DNA of 56,914 nt from Nevskia sp. (lineage in GTDB: Bacteria; Pseudomonadota; Gammaproteobacteria; Nevskiales; Nevskiaceae), in assembly GCA_016779605.1 (NCBI GenBank), contig JADHNH010000009.1, positions 1 to 56,914 of the forward strand, in the 5' to 3' direction. The notes under the pieces are model-generated. The model was not told the origin of the DNA and made no database searches. It saw only the letters and a program-made list of their open reading frames with translations. Positions 16,013 through 22,548 of this stretch are shown one piece after another (the first letter of the stretch is position 1; every line of letters begins with the position of its first letter). The position numbers were made by a program, and so were the translations under genes.

Positions 16013-16041
16013 AATATATGCTCGTTCGCACAAAGCCGCAA
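16013..16041 (-). promoter_or_regulatory. Sigma-70-like promoter of the element A array
   Basis: Minus strand TTGCGG, 17 bases, TATATT. The -10 matches consensus in five of six positions with ideal spacing. It points to the gene at 15919, about 95 bases downstream. The leader contains two stem-loops: CCGGCGC/GCGCCGG (15985-16001) and CCGGTG/CACCGG (15950-15967). Confidence 0.55.
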
Positions 16042-16072
16042 TAGCTATTCTGTCTAAAAATCAATAAGTTAG

Positions 16073-16208
16073 CTAGCAAAATGCTAGGCGATAATTGGGG
16101 CGTACAACGCGACACAACAAAATTGCATTGCGTTGTGTGACGCCTGCAAGAGTTCGATTTTTGGACCTGAGCAACGTTCGGCACCGGCCCAACTGGGCGG
16201 CACAACGC
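16073..16208. repeat. Palindrome and repeated ACAACGC motifs between divergent parts of element A
   Basis: CTAGC-N5-GCTAG lies at 16073-16087. The heptamer ACAACGC occurs at 16104-16110 and 16202-16208, and its complement GCGTTGT at 16130-16136. GACACAAC and GTTGTGTG also pair across 16111-16139. There is no gene here (15920-16243). The cluster could be regulatory or integrase/origin binding sites. Confidence 0.3.
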
Positions 16209-16243
16209 AGTGAGCAGCGAACATTAGTGCGCCCGGTGTCACG

Positions 16244-16414
16244 TCATTGTTTCGTCGCATTCCGATTTCTGCGCCTCGCAGTAACTTTCTGAGCAACTAG
16301 GCCCAGTTGTTCCAGATATTCGGCCACTGCGCGCTCGGCCATCAGACGAATCAGCGTGCAGTTAGCGGCCGTCAGCGGGCGTGACGGGCGCTCGGAACCT
16401 GAAGAATTCCTCAC
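16244..16414 (-). CDS. Small basic protein downstream of the integrase, 56 aa
   Basis: GTG at 16414 overlaps the stop of the preceding small gene (GTGA). The product has a helical core (AERAVAEYLEQLGLVAQKVT) and a very basic tail (RRRNRNATKQ). The chain integrase, 66-residue gene, this gene is joined by 4-base overlaps, so it is probably cotranslated with the integrase. It may be an accessory recombination or excision factor; this is inference. Confidence 0.5.
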   Translation of the reverse strand: MRNSSGSERPSRPLTAANCTLIRLMAERAVAEYLEQLGLVAQKVTARRRNRNATKQ

Positions 16415-16611
16415 CGAATTGCGCGGCAACTCTCCCAGCCCATCGAGTGCGCTTTTTCCGCCACCGAGTCGATCTCGGAACTGAGTTCTGCCTCTTTGTG
16501 CTCGCGACGCGACTTGTCGGCCCGCCGCTTCCGGCGAGCCGTGGTAAGCACTTCGATCAGCACACGGGTGCGGTCTACGGACTGCTGGCTGGTCTTGCTT
16601 GATTCGGTCAC
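16411..16611 (-). CDS. Small charged protein coupled to the integrase, 66 aa
   Basis: GTG at 16611 overlaps the integrase TGA by 4 bases. The protein is highly charged and helical (TTARRKRRADKSRREHKEAE), like a nucleic-acid-binding coiled coil. No family is recognised. Position and coupling suggest expression together with the integrase. Confidence 0.5.
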   Translation of the reverse strand: MTESSKTSQQSVDRTRVLIEVLTTARRKRRADKSRREHKEAELSSEIDSVAEKAHSMGWESCRAIR

Positions 16612-17828
16612 GCGACCCTCCCGAAGCCGCCGGCTACTACCTTGCGATCCTCGCGCAGCGCGTCCAGGTAGTCCGCCCAGGCCTGCATCATCTTGCGGCG
16701 CTCCGGCAAGTGCTCAGCGCGGTTGTAAGCGGCGCGCACCTTGTTGCGCTCGGCGTGCGCGAGCTGGCGCTCGATAACATCCCGGTTCCAGCCCTGTTCG
16801 TTGAGCATCGTCGACGCCGCGGCGCGGAAGCCGTGGCCGGTCATGGTGGCTTTGTCGAACCCGAGGCGTCGCAGTGCGGCGTTCACCGTGTTTTCGCTCA
16901 TCGGCCGATGGGCAGTTCGCAGGCTTGGGAACACGAACCGACTGCGGCTGGTAAGCGGGTGCAGTTCGCTCAGGACAGCGACGGCCTGGGCGGGCAGGGG
17001 AACGATATGATCCGCCCGCGTCTTCATTTTGGCGGCCGGAATTCGCCATTCGGCACGATCAAGGTCGATTTCGGCCCATTCGGCTTGCCGCAGTTCGCCA
17101 GGGCGCACGAATAGCAGGGGAGCCAGCCTGAGGGCGCTGCCGGTGACGAACGAGCCTGTATAGCCGGCTATTGCCCGCAGCAGGTCGGCGAAGCCTGCGG
17201 GCTCCGTAATCGCCGCGCGGTGCGTGGTTTTGACCGGCGCAAGTGCCCCCCTCAGATCGGCAGCAGGATCGCGCTGGACGCGTCCAATGGCGAGTGCGTA
17301 ACGGAATACCTGGCCGCTGTATTGATGCGCCCGGTGGGACGATTCGACGGCTCCGCGGCCTTCGATTCGGCGCAGCACATGGAGCAATTCTGGCGGCGTG
17401 ATATCGGCAATCGGGCGAGCCCCGAGCCAGGGAAAGATGTCTCGCTCGAACATCCGCAATATCTTCTCGGCGGTTGCCGGCGCTAGGGTAGGTAGGCGCT
17501 TGATGTACCAGTCCCGCGCGATCGCTTCGAACGTACTGCCGGACTTGTCGCGGTCGGCCAACTTCCGCATTTTCCGGGCCTCGCCAGGATCGCCTCCGGA
17601 CGCAAGGATTTCACGCGCGCCGTCGCGACGGCTGCGGGCGAGGGCAAGGGGCACGTCCGGGTAGACTCCGAACGCCAAGCGCTTTTCCTTGCCCCCGAAA
17701 CGGTATTTCATCCGCCAGTATTTGGACTTGTTCGGCATCACCTCCAAATAGAGGCCGCCACCGTCGCTTAGCTTGTATGGCTTGGTCTGCGGCTTGGCGC
17801 TACGGACCGCGGTGTCGGTCAGCGGCAT
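16608..17828 (-). CDS. int: P4-type tyrosine integrase (element A)
   Basis: 406 residues from MPLTDTAVRSAKP; an ATG three codons upstream is possible. The N-terminal DUF4102-type arm-binding domain (KLSDGGGLYLEV ... LAFGVYPDVPLALAR) is followed by a core-binding SAM-like domain and the catalytic domain. Catalytic residues visible are Arg in VRPGELRQAEW, the Lys region in AAKMKTRADHIVPL, HGFR, LAHAERNKVRAAYNRAEHL with His and the nucleophile Tyr in AAYNR. The gene begins about 175 bases from the tRNA-Thr 3'-end copy and reads away from it, the normal position for P4 integrases. Confidence 0.95.
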   Translation of the reverse strand: MPLTDTAVRSAKPQTKPYKLSDGGGLYLEVMPNKSKYWRMKYRFGGKEKRLAFGVYPDVPLALARSRRDGAREILASGGDPGEARKMRKLADRDKSGSTFEAIARDWYIKRLPTLAPATAEKILRMFERDIFPWLGARPIADITPPELLHVLRRIEGRGAVESSHRAHQYSGQVFRYALAIGRVQRDPAADLRGALAPVKTTHRAAITEPAGFADLLRAIAGYTGSFVTGSALRLAPLLFVRPGELRQAEWAEIDLDRAEWRIPAAKMKTRADHIVPLPAQAVAVLSELHPLTSRSRFVFPSLRTAHRPMSENTVNAALRRLGFDKATMTGHGFRAAASTMLNEQGWNRDVIERQLAHAERNKVRAAYNRAEHLPERRKMMQAWADYLDALREDRKVVAGGFGRVA

Positions 17829-17917
17829 TGGGGGCATTTCCCATACGAAATCGAGCCAATTGCTCGAAAGTGCCCCTACTTATGCCCCCGATTTGTCTGG
17901 CTGTCAATGGATGTCGC

Positions 17918-17996
17918 TGGACTGCGCTGGACGCTGAAACCCTTGATTTATGCGGCCCCAAGCGGTGTTCCCGAACTTATTTGGACTGTCTTGGAC
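17918..17996. repeat. TGGAC direct repeats, candidate integrase arm sites
   Basis: TGGAC occurs at 17918, 17928, 17982 and 17992: two pairs, each with a 10-bp period, about 64 bp apart. They lie between the att copy and the integrase start, where arm-type binding sites of P4 integrases are found. Confidence 0.45.
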
Positions 17997-18003
17997 GGGT
18001 AAT

Positions 18004-18048
18004 TGGTGCCGGCAGCAGGGATCGAACCCGCGGCCCTCTGATTACAAA
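18004..18048 (-). other. att site: copy of the tRNA-Thr 3' end
   Basis: On the minus strand this is TTTGTAATCAGAGGG, a full T-arm (with GTTCGATC loop) and acceptor TGCCGGCACCA. It matches the 3' 45 bases of the intact tRNA-Thr at 22473-22517 in 39 of 45 positions. All six differences are within the T-arm; the last 15 bases, from the anticodon side, are identical. There is no 5' half. It is the junction between element A on its left and element B on its right. Confidence 0.8.
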
Positions 18049-18124
18049 GCGGAAGCTACTTTTGGCTTATAGTGGAAAATCAAGGCCTTGCAACGCTCGC
18101 GCAGTCACGACATGGCCGAATAGA

Positions 18125-18153
18125 TTGACCTGAATCCAATATGCGGGTACGAA
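18125..18153 (+). promoter_or_regulatory. Possible promoter of the cargo gene
   Basis: TTGACC, 17 bases, TACGAA, about 65 bases before the cargo start codon. The -35 is good; the -10 is weak. A TACACT a few bases on is an alternative -10. Confidence 0.3.
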
Positions 18154-18218
18154 ATCGCTACACTAAAGCTCGGCACGCATGAATTGATGTGTAGGTCATG
18201 CATCGGAGGAAATCTAAA

Positions 18219-19598
18219 GTGCTTTGGTTGAAAATGTTGCGAAAAGAGCTGAAAGCGTACAGCCCAGAACAGTTCACTGAACTAGTTGTTCGTCTTTCAG
18301 ACGAGTACAAGCCATTAATTAGCCAAGCACGCGGTGCGATGGCGTCTGCGTTGTCAGTAAATCCCGATGCTCTTATACCGTCAAGAGATGAGGCCGAGCT
18401 ATATTTGCGTCAAAGCGTCTCGCGGGCTGGCGAGATTTTTACCGACGGTCAATGCTTATTGATTGCCTCGGTCATAGATGCAGCGCAAGCGCTCTATTAC
18501 GTTCAACAAGACGATGGTGACGAATCGAAGGACGAAAAATTGTCTTTGCAAATTGCATTGATTTCGTCCGTGAAAGACGCGGAGGCCAAACTTGCGCAAG
18601 TGCAAAAAATCTCCGAACAGGTTTTCGGTAAGGGATTTTCGCCTTATTTGTACCGCTCCTCAGAATTTGCGACGCTTAAGTCCGAAAATGCTGAGTCTGC
18701 AGTTGCTCTTCCGACCGATGATACTTATTCGGCGGCAGCGGTGCTGAGTAACCGCGATTGCCGCACATTAGCAATCGCGGTGAAGGCGTCTGGCGGGTTA
18801 CTTGAACGCGATATTCAAAAGCAACTTTCGCCGGAAATTCGGGAAAAAGCGCCAATTTTGGTTCAAGAACTCAAAGACGCTAAGCTCGTTGAGTCCGAAA
18901 TAGTTGTAATTTGCAGCAAGACTCAAGCTCAAGTCGCGCGAGCGCCATCACGAGAGATTATTAAGGAGCTCGCCGAAAAACGTGTTAAGTGCGCATGCGG
19001 GAGAAGCCTTTCAGAAGAGCGTGCGGAGGAAGCGTTATCGATTACAAATTCCGGTCGAATTTTGCTCGATAAGGCGCGCTGGATGTCAGTGCTGCTTGTG
19101 CAGGAACTAGAAGCAGTAGGCATCCCACGTGACTGCATTTTCCTGGAAGCCCGCGTTGGCGGTGACGAAATGGATTGTGTGGCAGACGTGTCAGGTGAGC
19201 TAGTTCTCTTCGAGCTCAAAGATAAGGAATTCAGCCTTGGGAATGCTTACTCATTTGGAGCAAAAATCGCAATTATCAAACCAAATCGTCCTGTGATTGT
19301 GACGACTGAAAAAGTCGCCAACGACGCTAAAGAGCATTTTGTTCGTGCTGGACTTTCTGGACAAGTGCCAGACTCGATGTTCAGCGAGAGCCGGAGTGGC
19401 ATTCACTATATTGAAGGGATAGATTCATTGCGTCTTGGTTTAGAAATGCTTGCGACAACAATCTTCCGTAATGACGCGGTCAATCTATTGGGCCGCGTTT
19501 TGCCATTGGTTTCAGTTGATGGTGCGGCGTTATTTGACGCTTTTGAATCGGCTCGGACCGGCGCTGTCGAACGAAAGGCAGAGGCGGAACGCCCCTAA
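18219..19598 (+). CDS. Cargo protein with PD-(D/E)XK nuclease-like C-terminal domain
   Basis: The GTG at 18219 is chosen because GGAGG sits nine bases upstream; an ATG at 18198 would add seven residues but place the ribosome site inside the gene. About 459 residues. The N-terminal half is helical. A winged-helix-like region covers about 177-228 (TLAIAVKASGGLLERDIQKQ), and a short CACG motif at 258-261 may bind metal. Then comes a core with GGDEMDC (Asp319) and FELKD (Glu332, Lys334), 13 residues apart, fitting D...ExK of PD-(D/E)XK nucleases. The codon use is AT-richer than both flanks. Restriction-like or anti-phage function is plausible but unproven. Confidence 0.6.
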   Translation: MLWLKMLRKELKAYSPEQFTELVVRLSDEYKPLISQARGAMASALSVNPDALIPSRDEAELYLRQSVSRAGEIFTDGQCLLIASVIDAAQALYYVQQDDGDESKDEKLSLQIALISSVKDAEAKLAQVQKISEQVFGKGFSPYLYRSSEFATLKSENAESAVALPTDDTYSAAAVLSNRDCRTLAIAVKASGGLLERDIQKQLSPEIREKAPILVQELKDAKLVESEIVVICSKTQAQVARAPSREIIKELAEKRVKCACGRSLSEERAEEALSITNSGRILLDKARWMSVLLVQELEAVGIPRDCIFLEARVGGDEMDCVADVSGELVLFELKDKEFSLGNAYSFGAKIAIIKPNRPVIVTTEKVANDAKEHFVRAGLSGQVPDSMFSESRSGIHYIEGIDSLRLGLEMLATTIFRNDAVNLLGRVLPLVSVDGAALFDAFESARTGAVERKAEAERP

Positions 19599-19601
19599 GA
19601 A

Positions 19602-19716
19602 GCGTTGTCCACATAGCCCACAGCCCAGCGCCCGCCGACCGGCACGGCCGCTAGGCCGAGCCGGCCGGTCGGCGGGTCGCCCGCAGGGCGAGGCTGTGGG
19701 CCCATGTGGGCAACGC
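19602..19716. repeat. 115-nt nested inverted repeat, candidate replication origin
   Basis: Outer arms GCGTTG-CCACAT-GCCCACAGCC (left, from 19602) pair with GGCTGTGGGC-CATGTGG-CAACGC (right, to 19716) with few mismatches. Inside, CCCGCCGACCGGC pairs with GCCGGTCGGCGGG, and CGGCC-GCTA-GGCCG forms the tip. Such multi-tier structures serve as single-strand or double-strand origins, or packaging signals, in rolling-circle replicons. It also follows the cargo stop codon and could act in termination, but there is no U-run. Confidence 0.6.
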
Positions 19717-19733
19717 GGGGTAGTGGCGCACCC

Positions 19734-19780
19734 CATTAGCACAGTGCCATACTCGCGGTCGTTCATTAGCAAGGTGCTAT
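19734..19780. repeat. Two 17-bp direct repeats ahead of the small gene
   Basis: CATTAGCACAGTGCCAT (19734-19750) and CATTAGCAAGGTGCTAT (19764-19780) match in 14 of 17 bases and lie 30 bp apart, three helical turns. The second contains AGCA-N3-TGCT dyad symmetry and ends right at the ATG of the next gene, covering its ribosome site. They are candidate operators or Rep/regulator iterons. Confidence 0.5.
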
Positions 19781-20101
19781 ATGACACCGGAGCAAATGGC
19801 CAGCACGGCCAACAAGGCCATTAAGGAATTCAAAGGCCAGGTCGGCGAGCTCGAATCGGCCATCGGTACCATGTTCGTCGCCGAGCAAGTTGGCTGGAAG
19901 CCGATTTACCTGATCCACGACAAAAAAACGATCCGCAAGTACGAAAAAATCCTCGGGATCAATTTCCGCGATGAATTCGATGATGAGGGGCCACTCGTAC
20001 ACAAGAGCCTGGCGTACACCTGGGCCAAAGAGCTTGGCAACTTCTGGAAGCGCGTCAAAGGCGAAATCACCGGCGCCCGCTCACCCCAACTCGTGAAGTA
20101 G
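19781..20101 (+). CDS. Small element B protein, 106 aa
   Basis: ATG at 19781 with AAGG six bases upstream; Met6 (19796) is an alternative. An alpha/beta protein without known motifs: a helical start (STANKAIKEFKGQVGELESA), a strand region (GWKPIYLIHDKKTIRKYEK) and a basic C-terminal helix (WKRVKGEITGARS). Its position just before rep, behind repeated operator-like sites, suggests copy-number or transcription control of replication. Function is not known. Confidence 0.65.
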   Translation: MTPEQMASTANKAIKEFKGQVGELESAIGTMFVAEQVGWKPIYLIHDKKTIRKYEKILGINFRDEFDDEGPLVHKSLAYTWAKELGNFWKRVKGEITGARSPQLVK

Positions 20102-20111
20102 CGAAGGGGTA

Positions 20112-20142
20112 TTGACTACCACCCAATCAAGGGGGTAGTGTG
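20112..20142 (+). promoter_or_regulatory. Hairpin and possible promoter upstream of rep
   Basis: CTACC-A-CC and GG-G-GGTAG (20116-20138) form a stem with one mismatch around a CAATCAA-type loop, and TTGACT begins at 20112. It is the only structured segment between the small gene and rep and may be a promoter/operator or a Rep nick-site hairpin. Confidence 0.35.
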
Positions 20143-20174
20143 TCTCCCGTGTTCTGAAGCCGTCGGGAGACGTC

Positions 20175-21200
20175 ATGAGCGAGCATGAGCGGTCGAAGCA
20201 AGCGGGCGCGCGGCGCCCGTCTGTGCCAGCGCGTAGCGCGGGCAGGGGCGGGCGCCGCACTGCGTTGGAGCCCCGTCAAGTAAATCCGGGGCGAAAGGTC
20301 GATGGCAGAGAAGATACGGGGCCTCAGTCGGCCCTGGTGGATTGGCTGGCCTTCACCGTAACCCCACCCCCAACAAAAGATGTGCAGTGGGTTGCGCAAG
20401 CCTTGGTGACGGTATTCAAGGTGTCGCCGCAGCCGTGGAAATCCCACGGCCGGGGCTGGAATGGATACTCCTGCCGGGTCGATCTCAACGGGGCAGGGCT
20501 GCTGGCCCACGGCGGCGATTATCAGCGCGGCACCGTCCACGTCGAGCTCAACGCCAGCGGTTGCGCCCAGATCGCGGACTGGAATGCGGTACGGCTGTGG
20601 GGTGAAACCTACGGTGTCCGCATCACCCGGATTGACCTGGCGCACGACGATTTCGACGGCAAGACCGTCAACATCGACCTGGCCAAAGCTTGGTACAAGG
20701 CTGGTGGGTTCAACAGCAGCGGCAGGCCGCCACGGGCCCAGCTGATCGACGATTTCGATTCGGGCGAGGGCAAGACCCTCTACATCGGCCGTCGCGAGAA
20801 CGGCAAGCTCCTGCGTATCTACGAAAAGGGCCGCCAACTCGGTGATGTCTTGAGCCTGTGGGTGCGCATCGAGGTTGAGCTGCATAACCAGAATCGCGTC
20901 ATTCCCTGGGATGCCGTGACCCGGCCGGGCCACTACCTTGCCGGCGCCTATCCGGCCCTGGCCTTCCTCAACGCCGAGCAGGAACGCCTGCGCACCACGC
21001 AACGAACCGCCGAAATCACGTACGACCGCATGGTCGAGCACCTCCGTATGGTGGGGGGAAAGGCCATCAACGCCATGTGCCAGGTGCACGGCGAGGACAA
21101 GGCGGCGGTGGTGGATCAGCTGCGGCGGGACGAGCTGCCGGAGCGCCTCAAGGACCTGCCGCTGTCGATCGGCGAGCTGCTCGGTGGATGGATTCCGTGA
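20175..21200 (+). CDS. Rolling-circle replication initiator (Rep_trans/phage type)
   Basis: 341 residues from ATG 20175. After a disordered basic N-terminus come the family blocks LVDWLAFTVTPP, RGWNGYSCRVDL, YGVRITRIDLAHDDFDG, TLYIGRRENGKLLRIYEKG and LWVRIEVELHNQNRVIPWD, the pattern of Rep_trans initiators found in filamentous phages and small integrative elements. Such proteins nick one strand at the origin and stay covalently linked through a tyrosine; Tyr in RIYEKG is a candidate. The stop overlaps the start of the xis-like gene. Confidence 0.85.
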   Translation: MSEHERSKQAGARRPSVPARSAGRGGRRTALEPRQVNPGRKVDGREDTGPQSALVDWLAFTVTPPPTKDVQWVAQALVTVFKVSPQPWKSHGRGWNGYSCRVDLNGAGLLAHGGDYQRGTVHVELNASGCAQIADWNAVRLWGETYGVRITRIDLAHDDFDGKTVNIDLAKAWYKAGGFNSSGRPPRAQLIDDFDSGEGKTLYIGRRENGKLLRIYEKGRQLGDVLSLWVRIEVELHNQNRVIPWDAVTRPGHYLAGAYPALAFLNAEQERLRTTQRTAEITYDRMVEHLRMVGGKAINAMCQVHGEDKAAVVDQLRRDELPERLKDLPLSIGELLGGWIP

Positions 21201-21559
21201 TCACGCTGACCCTGCAACAGGCGGCGGCGTTCCTCCACGTCCATCCGGTCACGCTTCGGCAGTGGGCGGCCAACGGCAAAGCGCCGGGCTCAAGGCCCGG
21301 CCGGCGATGGATATTCCTGCAGGATGACCTGGTGGCCTTCCTGCGGGCAGACTACGAACGGCGAGCGTTGCAGGGTGACAGCCTGGAGAAATTCAAATGT
21401 CGCTCTACAAACGCAAGGACTCACCTTACTGGTGGGTCAAGTTGTCCCACAACGGTCGCACGCTACAACGCACTTCTGGCACTTCCGACCGCCGCAAGGC
21501 CAAGGAATACCACGACCGGCTCAAGGCGGAGCTGTGGGATCAGGAACGCCTCGGCGTAA
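21188..21559 (+). CDS. Excisionase-like MerR-type HTH protein overlapping the integrase
   Basis: ATG at 21188, starting 13 bases before the rep stop; 123 residues. The first 55 residues form a helix-turn-helix with wing (LTLQQAAAFLHVHPVTLRQW ... GRRWIFLQDDLVAFL) of the helix_turn_helix_17/excisionase class. The C-terminal part, CRSTNARTHLTGGSS ... RPRNTTT, resembles the tail I recall from other members of this family, so the reading frame appears genuine although its last 163 bases are also integrase codons in another frame. It probably directs excision of element B. Confidence 0.7.
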   Translation: MDSVITLTLQQAAAFLHVHPVTLRQWAANGKAPGSRPGRRWIFLQDDLVAFLRADYERRALQGDSLEKFKCRSTNARTHLTGGSSCPTTVARYNALLALPTAARPRNTTTGSRRSCGIRNASA

Positions 21560-22446
21560 AGCCGCGGCGAGCATGGGAGGAAGCGGTGCTGCGCTGGAAT
21601 GACGAAAAGGCCCACAAGGCTTCGATCGGTGATGACTTGATGCACTTCCGCTGGCTGCGTCCGCACCTGGCGGGCCGCAGCCTGTCCGACATCGACCGGG
21701 ATCTGATCGACCAGCTCGTCAAAGCCAGGCGTGCCGAAGGGGTGTCGAATGCCACCGTCAACCGCATGCTGGCCCTGGTGCGGTCAGTCCTGCGGATCGC
21801 GGTGGACGAGTGGGAGTGGCTGGAACGTGCGCCCAAGGTGAAGCTGCTTTCGGAGCCTAAACGGCGGGTGCGCTTCCTGACCGAGGACGAAGCCAACCGC
21901 CTGCTGGCCGAGCTGCCGCCGCACCTGGCGGCCATGGCCTGGTTCTCGCTCCTGACCGGCCTGCGCCAGCGCAACGTGCGTGAGCTGCGGTGGTCGCAGG
22001 TCAACCTGACGGAGCGCGTTGCCTGGATTCACCCGGACGAAGCCAAGGCCAGGAAGGCCATCCCGGTGCCGCTGAGCATCGCGGCCGTGAAGGTGATTCA
22101 GGATCAGATCGTGGCGGGCAGTCCCTACGTGTTCACCTACAAGGGTCTGCCGATCCGCCAGGTGAACACCAAGGCCTGGCGCAACGCGCTCAACCGGGCG
22201 GGCATCGAGGACTTCCGCTGGCACGATCTGCGGCACACCTGGGCGTCCTGGCACGTGCAGCGGGGAACGCCGCTGTATGCGCTGCAGGAGCTCGGCGGCT
22301 GGGCCTCGGTGGAGATGGTGCGGCGGTATGCGCACTTCTCGCCGGCACACCTGACGACACACGTCGACCGCTTTGCCGATCAGATCGGGCTGCGTCCGAT
22401 CCTGGGAGGTGACAATTCAGCTACGCAGAAGGAGGTTTTGCACTAA
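21397..22446 (+). CDS. int: XerC/XerD-type tyrosine integrase (element B)
   Basis: 349 residues. The N-terminus (MSLYKRKDSPYWWVKLSHNG) is the short AP2-like arm-binding module. A core-binding domain and a catalytic domain follow, with TGLRQRNV (Arg), KARKAIPVPL (Lys), HDLRHT (His-x-x-Arg), LGGWASVEMVRRYAH (Trp/His position and nucleophile Tyr). It ends 26 bases from the tRNA-Thr gene and reads towards it. The start at 21397 is inside the xis-like gene. It probably recombines at the anticodon-stem region of tRNA-Thr. Confidence 0.95.
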   Translation: MSLYKRKDSPYWWVKLSHNGRTLQRTSGTSDRRKAKEYHDRLKAELWDQERLGVKPRRAWEEAVLRWNDEKAHKASIGDDLMHFRWLRPHLAGRSLSDIDRDLIDQLVKARRAEGVSNATVNRMLALVRSVLRIAVDEWEWLERAPKVKLLSEPKRRVRFLTEDEANRLLAELPPHLAAMAWFSLLTGLRQRNVRELRWSQVNLTERVAWIHPDEAKARKAIPVPLSIAAVKVIQDQIVAGSPYVFTYKGLPIRQVNTKAWRNALNRAGIEDFRWHDLRHTWASWHVQRGTPLYALQELGGWASVEMVRRYAHFSPAHLTTHVDRFADQIGLRPILGGDNSATQKEVLH

Positions 22447-22472
22447 GGGGATCAGCAAATCATTGAATTTGC

Positions 22473-22548
22473 TGGTGCCGGCAGAGGGATTCGAACCCCC
22501 GACCCTCTGATTACAAATCAGATGCTCTACCGACTGAGCTATACCGGC
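22473..22548 (-). tRNA. tRNA-Thr (anticodon TGT)
   Basis: A complete 76-base cloverleaf with encoded CCA (22473-22475), acceptor GCCGGTA, D-arm GCTCAGTCGGTAGAGC, anticodon stem CTGAT-TTGTAAT-CAG with TGT, and T-loop TTCGAAT. Its 3' end faces element B and matches the att copy at 18004-18048, showing it is the integration target whose 3' end is restored by the element. Confidence 0.97.

Larger units (their letters stand above)
6043..18048. mobile_element. Integrated element A (P4-integrase, capsid-less tail-bearing element)
   Basis: A minus-strand block of about 17 genes with a P4-type integrase next to a tRNA-3' copy at the right end, AlpA regulator, O/P-like replication genes, XRE regulator and a tail-like module. 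No terminase, portal, capsid or holin gene is visible. The left boundary is not resolved: I found no further tRNA-Thr 3'-end copy to the left, so it may extend through the small genes at 2.5-6 kb or beyond the window. Defective prophage and phage satellite are the main readings. Confidence 0.6.
18004..22548. mobile_element. Integrated element B (Rep/Xis/Int element with nuclease-like cargo)
   Basis: Bounded on the left by the tRNA-Thr 3'-end copy and on the right by the intact tRNA-Thr gene, whose 3' end faces the element. Contents in order, all on the plus strand: cargo gene, 115-nt inverted repeat, small protein, rolling-circle Rep, excisionase-like HTH, tyrosine integrase. The length is about 4.5 kb. 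No relaxase, coat or transfer gene is visible. The cargo gene is clearly AT-richer than its surroundings. Confidence 0.7.

Noticed and set aside
16011-16296. Short minus-strand and plus-strand ORFs in the gap between the array and the integrase-linked genes
   Set aside because: Cys/Ser/Arg-rich translations, no ribosome site, and they overlap the promoter and repeats.
19530-20002. Minus-strand ORFs across the 115-nt inverted repeat and the small gene
   Set aside because: They are shadows of the hairpin and the plus-strand gene.
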